NCBI GenBank assembly: GCA_020248405.1
Contig: JADCHQ010000011.1
Location: 105,196-169,195, forward strand
DNA length: 64,000 nucleotides
From: Rhodocyclaceae bacterium
GTDB lineage: Bacteria > Pseudomonadota > Gammaproteobacteria > Burkholderiales > Ga0077523
Direction: 5' to 3'
Position 1 is the first letter of the stretch. Every line of letters starts with the position of its first letter. A model generated the notes under the pieces. The model did no database searches, had not been told where the DNA came from, and saw nothing but the letters and a program-made list of their open reading frames with translations. A program made the translations under genes and the position numbers. Shown here piece by piece: positions 1 to 8,746 of the stretch.

Positions 1-1
1 C

Positions 2-298
2 AACGGTTCACTTGGGCGTCCGGGCGGGATCGGGGCTCCTCAGGATGTGGCGGGGGCACGCCCAGCGCAACCTGCCCAGACTCGCGCAGGCTCCGGCGAC
101 CGGGTGGACATCACGTCCCTGTCTTCGCAGTTGCAATCCCTGGAGAGTCGCATTGCCGATGTCAGTGTGGTGGATACCGCCAAGGTGGAATCCATCAAGC
201 AGGCGATCACCGAGGGACGCTTCGAGGTCAACTCGGAGGTGGTTGCCGACCGGCTCATTTCCTCCGTGCGTGAATACCTCCTCAACCAGAGGTCTTGA
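2..298 (+). CDS. flgM: Anti-sigma-28 factor FlgM (5' end cut by window edge)
   Basis: FlgM binds the flagellar sigma factor FliA and holds it inactive until the hook is complete, when FlgM is exported. The frame is open to the left edge, so the start codon lies outside the window; about 98 codons are visible. The C-terminal half has the FlgM look: a VDITSLSSQLQSLE helix, then a helix with IKQAITEGRFEVNSEVVADRLI. Its target fliA lies 2.2 kb away on the other strand, and flgN follows directly. The identity fits both sequence and context; the missing N-terminus is the only gap. Confidence 0.85.
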   Translation, partial: NGSLGRPGGIGAPQDVAGARPAQPAQTRAGSGDRVDITSLSSQLQSLESRIADVSVVDTAKVESIKQAITEGRFEVNSEVVADRLISSVREYLLNQRS

Positions 299-367
299 TG
301 ACGGCATTGTCCAGTGCTTTCCCGCAAAGGAAACGCACCTATTAGCCGCCCCGATTCGCCAGAGGAC

Positions 368-877
368 ATGATCGAGGTGGCCTACTCCCCCAAGCCTGTC
401 GGTGCCACTTTTGCCGACGACATCGCGGACGAAGTTGCCGCTTTCGAAGCGTTTTCGACGCTGTTGGATACGGAGCACGCGGCGTTGCTCGCAGGCGACC
501 TCGATGCGGTTGTGCGGGTGGCGGCCACTAAGGCGGAGCGGGTGATGCAACTGTCGGGCCTGGCGGAGAGACGCCTCGCTGCATTGCGAACCGCAGGATT
601 TGCCGGTAACCGCAAAGGGATGGCCGAATGGCTTCTTTTGGCTTCCGGGCCCCGACAGGGCGAGTTGTCCGATCTGTGGAACCGTCTGCTCGAGGCAGCC
701 GCCCGCGCCCAGGCGCTCAATGATCGTAACGGTGCGCTCATCCAGGCACGCATGGCCTTCAATCAGGCGGCCCTCGCGGCACTGCGGAGCTCGAATCGCT
801 TCGCCGACGTCGCCTACGGGCCAGACGGTACCACTCGCTTGTCGGGCGTCGCCGGGCGAGACCTGGGTGAGGCTTGA
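368..877 (+). CDS. flgN: Flagellar export chaperone FlgN
   Basis: FlgN is the cytoplasmic chaperone for the hook-filament junction proteins FlgK and FlgL. The product (169 aa from the ATG at 368) is mainly helical, with a LLDTEHAALLAGDLDAV segment typical of the family and a C-terminal part rich in Asn, Gln and Ala near QARMAFNQAALAALR. The frame could begin further up at GTG 314, but the ATG at 368 follows an AGAGGA (361-366), although very closely. It lies just after flgM, the usual flgM-flgN pairing, and ends 19 bases from the converging motD. Confidence 0.8.
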   Translation: MIEVAYSPKPVGATFADDIADEVAAFEAFSTLLDTEHAALLAGDLDAVVRVAATKAERVMQLSGLAERRLAALRTAGFAGNRKGMAEWLLLASGPRQGELSDLWNRLLEAAARAQALNDRNGALIQARMAFNQAALAALRSSNRFADVAYGPDGTTRLSGVAGRDLGEA

Positions 878-896
878 GCCCTCGCGGCGAGACCCC

Positions 897-1655
897 TCAG
901 CGCGGGATGTTTCTTATTGCCTCGCCCGGACGCACCACCATTACGGTAACGCGCCGATTGCGTGCCCGGCCCTCGGCGGTTGTGTTGTCTTCAACACTTC
1001 GGAACTCCCCGTAGCCCACGGCAGAAAGACGTGTTGGCGCGAGGCCCAGCTCGGAGAACAGCCTAACCACCCGACTGGCGCGTGCAGCGGACAGTTCCCA
1101 GTTTGACGGATACAGTGAGTTGGCGATCGGGCTGTCATCCGTATGCCCTTCGACTTCCACCGCGTTCGGCAACGCCGAGAGCACCCGCGCCACCGAGCCC
1201 AGGGCCTGCTGGGCGTTGCTGGAAAGTTCAGCCCGTCCAGGGGCAAACAGCAGGCTCGCGTTGATATCCACGGCGATGCCGCGGGAAGTCTCGCTGACGC
1301 GCACCTGCCCTTGCTGCACCAGGGCTATGAGGGCGTCGTTCATGTCCCGTGCAATGGCCTTGAGCCGCGCTTCGCTCCGACGGCGACTAAATTCGTCGTG
1401 GCTTGGCACGGGCAGCGCGATGATCGCGTCGCCGCGCACATTGCCCAAGGGCGAGCGCCCGTCCCGAAAAGCATTGAGCAGCGCGTCGGACAGGACGCGG
1501 TACTTGCCTTCGTTCACCTGTGAGATGGCATAGAGCACGACGAAAAAAGCGAACATCAGCGTGATGAAGTCCGCGTAACTCACCAGCCACCGGTCCAGAT
1601 GTTGAGGCTCCTCGTCGCGGTGGCGAGTCCGTTGTCTCGATGCCTTGGCGCTCAT
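897..1655 (-). CDS. motD: Flagellar stator protein MotD (MotB family, OmpA-like C-terminus)
   Basis: This is the peptidoglycan-anchoring subunit of a flagellar stator. A short basic N-terminus is followed by one membrane helix that starts SYADFITLMFAFF. Asp29 in SYAD is the proton-carrying residue of MotB proteins. Residues about 130-245 form an OmpA/MotB peptidoglycan-binding domain, with VEGHTDDSPI and NWELSAARAS motifs. The length (252 aa) fits MotD better than the longer MotB. It overlaps motC by 4 bases (ATGA), so the two are translated together as the MotC/MotD stator. Confidence 0.88.
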   Translation of the reverse strand: MSAKASRQRTRHRDEEPQHLDRWLVSYADFITLMFAFFVVLYAISQVNEGKYRVLSDALLNAFRDGRSPLGNVRGDAIIALPVPSHDEFSRRRSEARLKAIARDMNDALIALVQQGQVRVSETSRGIAVDINASLLFAPGRAELSSNAQQALGSVARVLSALPNAVEVEGHTDDSPIANSLYPSNWELSAARASRVVRLFSELGLAPTRLSAVGYGEFRSVEDNTTAEGRARNRRVTVMVVRPGEAIRNIPR

Positions 1656-2404
1656 GTGTCGCCCTCCGCGAGATAACCTTCAAGCTTGCCCTCGATAACC
1701 CGCGGATTCGTACCCACGGCGATGGCCGCGAGGCCGTCGATCACCATCTCGCGCCGCTTGACCTCACGGCCGACATGGGCGCGCAGTTTCCCAGACAAGG
1801 GAAGGTACACCAGGTTTGCCGAGCCGATCCCGTAGATGGTTGCCACGAACGCAACCGCGATGCCGGCACCCAGCTGGTTCGGATCAGCGAGATTCTCCAT
1901 CACATGGATCAGGCCCATCACTGCCCCGAGAATACCGACGGTAGGCGCATACCCGCCGGCCGCCTCCCAAACCCTGGCTCCCGCTCGATGGGACTCTTCC
2001 CAGGTCTCCACCTCCCGCTCCAGGATCTCACGTAGGACTTCCGGATCGGCACCATCCACGAGCAAGCGCAGCCCCTTGCCCTCGAAGGCGTCAGTTACGG
2101 TTTCGGCATGGCCTTCCAGGGCCAACAGCCCCCCGCGCCGCGCGGCATTACTCCACTGTGCGATCCGCCCGATGAGCAAACCATACGCCACCACCGGGGG
2201 ACGGAATGCCCATCCCGCCATGCGCAGTCCCAGCGTGAAGGTAGGTAGAGGAACCTGCAACATCACCGCACCCAGGGTGCCGCCCACGACAATGAAAAAG
2301 GCCGTCGCCTGAAGAAGCGCCCCGATATGACCGCCCTCCAGCCATTGGCCTCCGAGGATGGCGGCGGCGGCGATCAACAGACCGAGCAGGCTGAGGAAAT
2401 CCAT
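1652..2404 (-). CDS. motC: Flagellar stator protein MotC (MotA family)
   Basis: This is the ion-channel subunit that pairs with MotD. From the ATG at 2404 the product is 250 aa, beginning MDFLSLLGLLIA. It has the MotA plan: two N-terminal helices, a cytoplasmic loop (about 60-140), and two helices near the end with the motif APTVGILGAVMGLIHVM, conserved in MotA/TolQ/ExbB proteins. The frame extends 14 codons upstream, but the later ATG gives the family start. A FliA-type promoter candidate lies about 60 bases upstream. Confidence 0.87.
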   Translation of the reverse strand: MDFLSLLGLLIAAAAILGGQWLEGGHIGALLQATAFFIVVGGTLGAVMLQVPLPTFTLGLRMAGWAFRPPVVAYGLLIGRIAQWSNAARRGGLLALEGHAETVTDAFEGKGLRLLVDGADPEVLREILEREVETWEESHRAGARVWEAAGGYAPTVGILGAVMGLIHVMENLADPNQLGAGIAVAFVATIYGIGSANLVYLPLSGKLRAHVGREVKRREMVIDGLAAIAVGTNPRVIEGKLEGYLAEGDT

Positions 2405-2463
2405 GGTGAGCAAGAAGGCGGGATAGTGCAACGACGCACCCCACAACCGAGGCGATCGATCCG

Positions 2464-2490
2464 GTTACGGCGCCCTGGAAGCAAACTTGA
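2464..2490 (-). promoter_or_regulatory. Candidate FliA (sigma-28) promoter of motC-motD
   Basis: On the minus strand the sequence reads TCAAGTTT, 11 bases, then GCCGTAAC. The sigma-28 consensus is TAAAGTTT-N11-GCCGATAA, and TCAAGTTT is a common variant of its -35 half. The spacing is exact, the -35 nearly perfect, and the -10 keeps GCCG and one A. It lies in the 138-base gap between fliA and motC, about 60 bases before the motC start, where a late flagellar promoter would be expected. Confidence 0.6.
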
Positions 2491-2542
2491 GGAAACGCTG
2501 CCCTTCGCCAGTTGGCCCAGGCAGCAGCTTCAGCCCCGCCCC

Positions 2543-3271
2543 TCAGCCAGGCTGGGTCCAGGTTCTCATTCGCGCTCGCAGGCGCGCCACAGCCTGGGAA
2601 TGAAGCTGGCACACACGCGATTCGGTGACGCCGAGCACTTCACCGATCTCCTTGAGGTTCATCTCCTGCTCGTAATAGAGCCCCATGACCAGTTTTTCGC
2701 GTTCTGGCAAGGCGCTGATGGCCTGGATGAGATGACGGCGAAAGCCTTCGTCCTCAAGCACCTCCAGCGGACCACGTTGGCCATCCGCCACGAAGGAGTC
2801 GAAGAAATCCCCATCGTCGCCGTCCTGGAAATCCTCGAAGTGCAACAACTGGTAACCGCGCGCATCGAGAAGCATCTGCTGATAGTCCTCGATGGGGACT
2901 TCGAGCTTGTTGGCGAGTTCGGCCTCTCTCGGCGCCCGACCCAGCTCTTGCTCGAGTCGCGCAACCGTCTGCTCGATCTTGCGAAGGTTCTTGCGCACGT
3001 TGCGGGGCAGCCAATCGGCTTGGCGAAGCTCGTCGAGAATCGAGCCGCGAATGCGCTGGATCGCATAGGTTTCGAACTGTGCGCCCTGGGTGTCATCGAA
3101 ATTCTTGGCCGCATCAAGCAGGCCCATCAGCCCCGCCTGGATGAGATCGTCGGCCTCCACGCTGGCCGGCAGTTTCGCCATGAAGTGGTAGGCAATGCGC
3201 TTAACGAGGGGGGCCAGTTCGTTGACGATGGCATCCACGTCGCGATTGGCAAGAGAGGTGGCGTTGACCAT
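2543..3271 (-). CDS. fliA: RNA polymerase sigma factor for flagellar genes, sigma-28
   Basis: FliA directs RNA polymerase to late flagellar promoters and is blocked by FlgM. The 242-aa product has region 2 (DDLIQAGLMGLLDAAKNFD, then ETYAIQRIRGSILDELRQ and DWLPRNVRK), a region 3 segment, and region 4 near the end (LPEREKLVMGLYYEQEMN, LKEIGEVLGVTESRVCQL). Length and domain order match FliA. It begins 12 bases after the flhG stop, so it probably belongs to the flhBAF-flhG transcript. The start is ATG 3271. Confidence 0.95.
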   Translation of the reverse strand: MVNATSLANRDVDAIVNELAPLVKRIAYHFMAKLPASVEADDLIQAGLMGLLDAAKNFDDTQGAQFETYAIQRIRGSILDELRQADWLPRNVRKNLRKIEQTVARLEQELGRAPREAELANKLEVPIEDYQQMLLDARGYQLLHFEDFQDGDDGDFFDSFVADGQRGPLEVLEDEGFRRHLIQAISALPEREKLVMGLYYEQEMNLKEIGEVLGVTESRVCQLHSQAVARLRARMRTWTQPG

Positions 3272-3283
3272 GGAAAGCAGACC

Positions 3284-4165
3284 TCAGTGATCCCCGTCGA
3301 GCGCAGCGATCCGGCTGGCGCGCACCAGACGCTGCACGAAACCGCCCAACCCGTGTTCCCCGGCAAAGGGCCAGGCCGATACCGTCTCAGCCACGTCTCT
3401 GAACGCCTGGGCGGCGCCAGAGTCGGGGAAGGCCCCTATGACGGGCTGATGCAACCGCTCCGCCTTGCGCATCGACTCGTCATCGGGAATCCACCCCAAC
3501 CAGCGCAATTCGAGTCCAAGATAACGGGATGCGGTATCGCGCAGGTTTCCAAACACCACCTCGGCACGTTCACGCTCGCGCACCCGGCAAACCAGTACGT
3601 GGCAACGGCGGCGAGCGAAATCCCATGCGAGGCGCTTCATGAGCGCGTAGGCCTCCGTGATGGCATCGGTTGCACCGCCGCAAACCACAACCACAACCTC
3701 CCCGGCTGCCAGGACGGACCGCGGCAAGACGTCGTCGCCCAAGGCGGCGGCGTCGGCGATAAGCATGTCGGGGGCCGGATCAAGCGCCGAGAAAGCGCGG
3801 ATCAATCCCTGCTCTTCCTCGAAGCTCATGTGCGCGAGACGCGCGACGCCGCGCCCCGCCGCCAGAAAGCGCACCCCCTCGGGCCCGTCCACGACCACCT
3901 CGGCCAGCGGGTGCTCCCGCGCCATGACGGCAGTCAGATCGTGCCCCGGACGCAATCCGAATCGAGCCGCCATGCTTGGTTCGCCGCCTTCGTCGAAAAC
4001 AAAGACACGACTGCCCCGCCGCGCGAGGGCAAAGGCTGCATTGGCAGTAATGCCGGCGCCCGCGCCGGATTTGCCGCAGGCTGCAAAGGCGACGCTTCGC
4101 ACTGCAGCACCGGCTCCAAGCAGGCGCCGCAAGCCGGTCGCTTGGTCAAGGAGCACTTCACTCAC
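3284..4165 (-). CDS. flhG: FlhG/FleN-like flagellar number regulator with a degenerate Walker A
   Basis: FlhG (FleN) is a MinD-like ATPase that works with FlhF to set flagellar number. The position directly after flhF, with an ATGA overlap, and the 293-aa length identify it. The nucleotide-binding loop is unusual: residues 31-40 read GKSGAGAGIT where MinD proteins have KGGVGKT. The signature Lys is kept, but the P-loop Lys and Thr are replaced by Ala and Gly. The region normally reading DxDxGxxN (about 57-64) is also altered. Later parts, such as LIADAAALGDDVL and EAYALMKRL, look normal. ATP binding may be weak or lost. Confidence 0.85.
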   Translation of the reverse strand: MSEVLLDQATGLRRLLGAGAAVRSVAFAACGKSGAGAGITANAAFALARRGSRVFVFDEGGEPSMAARFGLRPGHDLTAVMAREHPLAEVVVDGPEGVRFLAAGRGVARLAHMSFEEEQGLIRAFSALDPAPDMLIADAAALGDDVLPRSVLAAGEVVVVVCGGATDAITEAYALMKRLAWDFARRRCHVLVCRVRERERAEVVFGNLRDTASRYLGLELRWLGWIPDDESMRKAERLHQPVIGAFPDSGAAQAFRDVAETVSAWPFAGEHGLGGFVQRLVRASRIAALDGDH

Positions 4166-5322
4166 GGATAAACCCCCGTGCGGGGGCCTGCAGCGACGCG
4201 AGCGGCCGCCAGAGGCACATCCTCTGGTGCAAGGCGGAAAGAACCGTCTGGCACCTCGCCGCGAAAGGCGCGCTCAACCAAATATAGCGGGTTGGCCAGG
4301 TGCAGGTCTTCCGGCACGCGTTGCCCGTTGGTCACGTAATGCAGCGGCAGGGCTGCACGGGCAAGCACGTCGAGTACGCCGCCGAGCGTCAAGGCCTCGT
4401 CGACCTTGGTCAGGACGCACCCTGCCAGGCCATCGGCGCGATAGCGTTGCAAGGTATCTTCGAGCGCCTCGCCTTGGGCCACCGCGGAAAGCAACAACAA
4501 CCGCTTCACAGGCTTGCCATGACCTGAAAGCAACGCTGCCTGCTCAGCCAGGCGACGGTCCCGCTGGCTCATGCCCACGGTATCGATGAGAACGAGGTGG
4601 CGGCCATGCAATTCGGCTAGAGCGGCCGCCAGATCGCTCTGATCGCGCGCCACCAGCACGGGAACACCGAGGATCTTGCCGTAGATTCGAAGCTGATCCA
4701 CCGCACCAATGCGGTAGCTGTCGGTGGTCACCAATGCCACCCTAGACGCGCCATGCTGCAGCGTGCAACTGGCGGCGAGCTTGGCGACAGTGGTGGTTTT
4801 GCCGACTCCCGTGGGACCCACCAGCGCGAACACCCCGCCGCGGGACACCAGATCTTCCCCTGCCCGCACGGCATTCAGGTTGGCTGCAAGAACTGCCTTG
4901 ACCCAACGCATCACCTGCGCGCCGCGCAGATCGGCGGGAAGGCGTGAGGCGAGCGCCCTCGCGAACCGCGCACCGAATCCGCGCCCCAGCAAGACGCGCA
5001 TCAGCTCTGCCTGCGCAGGGGAGTTCTGAGTGAGCTCTTTCCACGCAAAGCCGGCCAGTTGGGACTCCACCATGCCGCGCAGATGCCGGACTTCCGACAG
5101 AATGTCCCGAGTAGTGCTTCCATCGAAGGCCGAAGACGAATTGGCCGTCGCAGGAACCCCCGTCGCGACAGCCGAATTCAGATCGCTCTCAGCCACTGCC
5201 ATGATTTCCACGCCGCCTGGAACCTGACGGTTGGAAAGAATCAACGCATCCGTACCAAGGCCTTCACGAACCAGCCGAAGCGCCTCGCGGGTGCCAGGGG
5301 CGAAGAACTTCCGCACCACCAT
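4162..5322 (-). CDS. flhF: Flagellar biosynthesis GTPase FlhF (SRP-type)
   Basis: FlhF is a signal-recognition-particle-like GTPase that marks the pole where the flagellum is built. The 386-aa protein has a short N-terminal domain beginning VVRKFFAPGTREAL, a variable linker, and an NG GTPase domain from about residue 100. The P-loop is GPTGVGKT (169-176), followed by TTDSYRIGAVDQLRIYGKIL and a DT-G motif (LIDTVGMSQRD). It lies between flhA and flhG in the standard order. Having FlhF and FlhG suggests polar flagellation. Confidence 0.94.
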   Translation of the reverse strand: MVVRKFFAPGTREALRLVREGLGTDALILSNRQVPGGVEIMAVAESDLNSAVATGVPATANSSSAFDGSTTRDILSEVRHLRGMVESQLAGFAWKELTQNSPAQAELMRVLLGRGFGARFARALASRLPADLRGAQVMRWVKAVLAANLNAVRAGEDLVSRGGVFALVGPTGVGKTTTVAKLAASCTLQHGASRVALVTTDSYRIGAVDQLRIYGKILGVPVLVARDQSDLAAALAELHGRHLVLIDTVGMSQRDRRLAEQAALLSGHGKPVKRLLLLSAVAQGEALEDTLQRYRADGLAGCVLTKVDEALTLGGVLDVLARAALPLHYVTNGQRVPEDLHLANPLYLVERAFRGEVPDGSFRLAPEDVPLAAARVAAGPRTGVYP

Positions 5323-5357
5323 TGCCGCTCAGCCTCGCGACCGATGCAGCCTGGCCA

Positions 5358-7433
5358 TCAGGCCCGGCCCCCGAGAACCGCGACCACTCGAATGGAGCGG
5401 CCGTCGGGGACCTCGGCGTGTGAGAGCACCTTCAACTGTGGGGACGCACGCCGCAGGAAGCGTGACAACAAGGTGCGAAGAGGCGCTGGAACCATGAGCA
5501 CGGAGGGCTGCCCGATGGATTCTTGATCCTGTACCAGCTTGGCTGCCTGCTTCAACAGGTTCTCCGCAAGATTCGGTTCGAGGCCGGCGCCCTCCGGACC
5601 CCTCGCTTGGGACGCCTGCATCAATACCCGTTCGAGTTCGGAATCGAGCGCTATGACCTGCAGCTCTCCACTCCCAGGAAGTATTGAGGCGATGATAGCA
5701 CGCGACAAGGCGAGCCTCACCGCTGCAGTGAGTTCATCGGGCTCCTGGGTTCGCGTGGCGTGCTCGGCAAGCGTCTCCAGAATAGTGCGCACGTCGCGCA
5801 CATGCACGCCCTCGGCCAAGAGGTTGCCCAACACCTTTTGCACTACGGTCACGGGCAGGAGCTTTGGTACCAATTCCTCCACGAGCTTTGGAGATTCCTT
5901 GCTCGCATGGTCAAGCAACGCCTGTACCTCCTGACGCCCGAGCAATTCAGCCGCGTGCGCCTGGATGACACTCGACAAATGGGTGGCGATGACAGTGGCC
6001 GCGTCCACCACCGTGTACCCCAGCGAAATCGCCTGCTCGCGATTCTCCGCACTCACCCAGACAGCGGGCAGGCCAAAGGCGGGATCGCGCGTCGCACTGC
6101 CAGCCACAGGCCCCAGGGCGCGCCCGGGATTGATGGCAAGAAACTGCCCCACCAGAACGTCACCAGCGCCAATCTCAACACCCTTGAGCGTGATGCGATA
6201 GCCGTTGGGCTTGAGTTCGAGGTTGTCGCGGATATGCACCGCCGGAACGAGGAACCCCATTTCCTGGGCGATCTTCTTGCGAATGCCGCGGATGCGGCGC
6301 AGCAAGTCGCCATCCTGGTTGCGGTCCACCAGCGGCACGAGCCGGAAACCCACCTCTAGCCCGAGCATATCGACACCAGGAACGTCCTGCCAGCCGATGT
6401 CGGCACTCTCCGGCGCGGGCGGCGCAGGGGGCGGCTGCACCTCCGGCTGCCGGACACCGCGCTCGGTCATGAAGCCAGCCCCGGCAAGCGCCGCCGACAT
6501 CAGCAAGAAGGCCAGATGCGGCATGCCCGGAATAAGCCCGAGCAGGGCCAGGATGGACGCAGTGACGTAGAGTGCCTGCGGACGCGTGAAAAGCTGCGCC
6601 ACGAGCTGCTGAGACAGATCCTCGTCGGTGGCCACGCGGCTCACCACAATGCCAGCTGCCGTGGATATGATGAGCGAAGGAATCTGCGCCACCAAGCCGT
6701 CCCCAATGGTGAGCAGAGTGTAGGTCTCGGCCGCGGCCGCGAACCCCAGGCCGTGCTGGGACATTCCGATCACGAGCCCGGCAAGAATGTTGATGATCGT
6801 GATGACGATCCCTGCGATGGCATCGCCGCGCACGAACTTGCTGGCGCCATCCATCGAGCCGTAGAAGTCGGCCTCCTGGGCGATCACCGTGCGCCGCTTG
6901 CGCGCCTCTTCCTCTCCGATCAAGCCGGCATTGAGATCGGCATCGATGGCCATCTGTTTCCCGGGCATGGCGTCGAGAGTGAACCGCGCCGATACTTCCG
7001 CGATACGCCCAGCGCCCTTGGTGATCACCACGAAGTTGATGACCACGAGGATGACGAACACCACCACACCAACAGCGTAGTTTCCGCCGATCAGGAAACT
7101 GCCGAAGGCCTCGATCACCTTGCCCGCCGCCCCCGGGCCCGTGTGGCCCTCCAACAACACGATGCGAGTGGAGGCCACGTTGAGCGACAGCCGCAGCAGC
7201 GTGGTCACCAGCAGCACCGTTGGAAACACCGAAAAGTCGAGCGGCCTGCGGGCGAACAGCGCCACCAGCAGCACGATCATGGAAACGGCAATGTTGAAGG
7301 TGAACAACAGGTCCAGCAGGATAGTGGGCAAGGGCAGCGTCATCATCCCCAGCACAAGGATGATCAACACCGGACCCGCCAGCGTGGTGGCGGACATCAG
7401 GCGCGCCGGGGCGCCGGTGACAGATTCGGCCAT
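5358..7433 (-). CDS. flhA: Flagellar type III export gate protein FlhA
   Basis: FlhA is the large export-gate subunit of the flagellar type III secretion system. The 691-aa product has about eight membrane helices in the first 330 residues and a cytoplasmic domain in the rest. The FHIPEP-family core is clear: RLSLNVASTRIVLLEG, then DAMPGKQMAIDADLNAG. The C-terminal part contains LVEELVPKLLPVTVVQKVL, typical of the chaperone-docking domain. It ends 35 bases before flhF and begins 5 bases after flhB. Confidence 0.97.
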   Translation of the reverse strand: MAESVTGAPARLMSATTLAGPVLIILVLGMMTLPLPTILLDLLFTFNIAVSMIVLLVALFARRPLDFSVFPTVLLVTTLLRLSLNVASTRIVLLEGHTGPGAAGKVIEAFGSFLIGGNYAVGVVVFVILVVINFVVITKGAGRIAEVSARFTLDAMPGKQMAIDADLNAGLIGEEEARKRRTVIAQEADFYGSMDGASKFVRGDAIAGIVITIINILAGLVIGMSQHGLGFAAAAETYTLLTIGDGLVAQIPSLIISTAAGIVVSRVATDEDLSQQLVAQLFTRPQALYVTASILALLGLIPGMPHLAFLLMSAALAGAGFMTERGVRQPEVQPPPAPPAPESADIGWQDVPGVDMLGLEVGFRLVPLVDRNQDGDLLRRIRGIRKKIAQEMGFLVPAVHIRDNLELKPNGYRITLKGVEIGAGDVLVGQFLAINPGRALGPVAGSATRDPAFGLPAVWVSAENREQAISLGYTVVDAATVIATHLSSVIQAHAAELLGRQEVQALLDHASKESPKLVEELVPKLLPVTVVQKVLGNLLAEGVHVRDVRTILETLAEHATRTQEPDELTAAVRLALSRAIIASILPGSGELQVIALDSELERVLMQASQARGPEGAGLEPNLAENLLKQAAKLVQDQESIGQPSVLMVPAPLRTLLSRFLRRASPQLKVLSHAEVPDGRSIRVVAVLGGRA

Positions 7434-7438
7434 GGCGA

Positions 7439-8596
7439 TCAGGCGGCCCTGCCGCCGCCCTCATCGAGCGCCGGATCGAGTTCTGGCGGCACCGGTGTGC
7501 CTGCGGGAGGCTCCGGGCGCTCCCCTCCCCCCGTTTCGAAGCGCTCCAACTGGTAGACATACGCCAGCACCTCGGCCACAGCCGTATACAAGGGCGCGGG
7601 AATCTCCTTGCCCAGTTCCGCATGGGCGTGCAGTGCGCGCGCCAGGGGAGGAACGCGCACTACTGGAACACCATGCTCGCGGGCCAGTTCAGAGATGCGT
7701 GCCGCAAGCAACGCTGCGCCCTTCGCAACCACCGTGGGCGCCCTCATGTTCGCTTCGCGATAGCGCAGCGCCACGGCGAACTCGGTTGGGTTGACCACGA
7801 CCACATCGGCCTTGGGAACCTCGCCCATCATCCGCCGGCGCGCAGCCTCGCGTTGCAACTGCCGGATACGCCCCTTGATCATGGGGTCGCCCTCGGTCTC
7901 CTTGAGTTCCTGTCGGACTTCCTCCTTGGTCATGCGCAACTGCTTGCGGTGCTCCCATATCTGGAACGGTACATCTATGATCACGACAAGCGTCAAAGCG
8001 CCGGTAGCCACCAGAAACGAGAAGCCCAGCATGCTCCCGAGATGGCCCAGTGCAGCCCGGGGCGGTTCGGTGGAGAGACCCACCAGGGGAGCGATGTCAT
8101 TGGAAACGATCCACACCACCGCCGCACCCACCACCGCCGCCTTGAGAAGCGCTTTGACCAGTTCGATGAGCGCATGCCAGGAGAACATCCGCTGCAGCCC
8201 GTTCAGCGGGTTGAGCCGTGAAAATTGTGGCGTCACCGCTTCCGCGCTCACCAGCCAACCGCTCAGCAGCATGGGTGCCGCCAAGGCTGCCGCCGCCACC
8301 ACGGCGAACAACGGGGCGAATGCCAGCAGCGCATCAACCGTCAACGCGTAGAGCCGGGCGCCCATGATGTCGGCCCGGAAGGCCGCCGCCCGGTCAAGGG
8401 TCAACCCTGCAGTCATCAGCGTCTCGAGACGCCCCGCAAAGGTTGCGCCGAAAAGACTTAACGAACCGCCCGCCGCCAGAAGAACAGCGAAAGTGGTCAA
8501 CTCGGGAGAGCGGGGAACCTGACCCTTTTCACGCGCTTGCTCAAGCCGCCGGGGTGTTGGCGGCTCGGTGCGCTCAAGGTCGCTGTCTTCGGCCAT
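7439..8596 (-). CDS. flhB: Flagellar type III export switch protein FlhB, with NPTE in place of NPTH
   Basis: FlhB switches export from hook to filament substrates after cutting itself at an NPTH motif. I start it at ATG 8596 (MAEDSDLERTEPPTPRRLEQ), the family start, giving 385 aa; the frame is open further upstream. Four membrane helices lie in about 35-210, then the cytoplasmic domain with KEEVRQELKETEGDP. The cleavage motif reads N269-P270-T271-E272: the Asn-Pro bond that is cut is present, but the usual His is Glu. It is first in the flagellar run. Confidence 0.95.
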   Translation of the reverse strand: MAEDSDLERTEPPTPRRLEQAREKGQVPRSPELTTFAVLLAAGGSLSLFGATFAGRLETLMTAGLTLDRAAAFRADIMGARLYALTVDALLAFAPLFAVVAAAALAAPMLLSGWLVSAEAVTPQFSRLNPLNGLQRMFSWHALIELVKALLKAAVVGAAVVWIVSNDIAPLVGLSTEPPRAALGHLGSMLGFSFLVATGALTLVVIIDVPFQIWEHRKQLRMTKEEVRQELKETEGDPMIKGRIRQLQREAARRRMMGEVPKADVVVVNPTEFAVALRYREANMRAPTVVAKGAALLAARISELAREHGVPVVRVPPLARALHAHAELGKEIPAPLYTAVAEVLAYVYQLERFETGGGERPEPPAGTPVPPELDPALDEGGGRAA

Positions 8597-8746
8597 GGAC
8601 GGCGGTCGGGATGCGCACAGGCAGCGTCGTTTGAATTTAAACGAGTGTAGCACGCACCCCGCAGGGCAAATATGGGTGCCCAGGCCGGCCTGAACCCAGC
8701 GCCTTTCGCGCCATAATCACGTTTTTTGGTGCTAGCGGAGTCCGCC

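Noticed and set aside
8660..8690. Sigma-54 promoter before flhB
   Set aside because: GG and GC elements are present on the minus strand (GGGCACC, then TTTGCCC), but the spacing is 11 bases rather than the strict 10.
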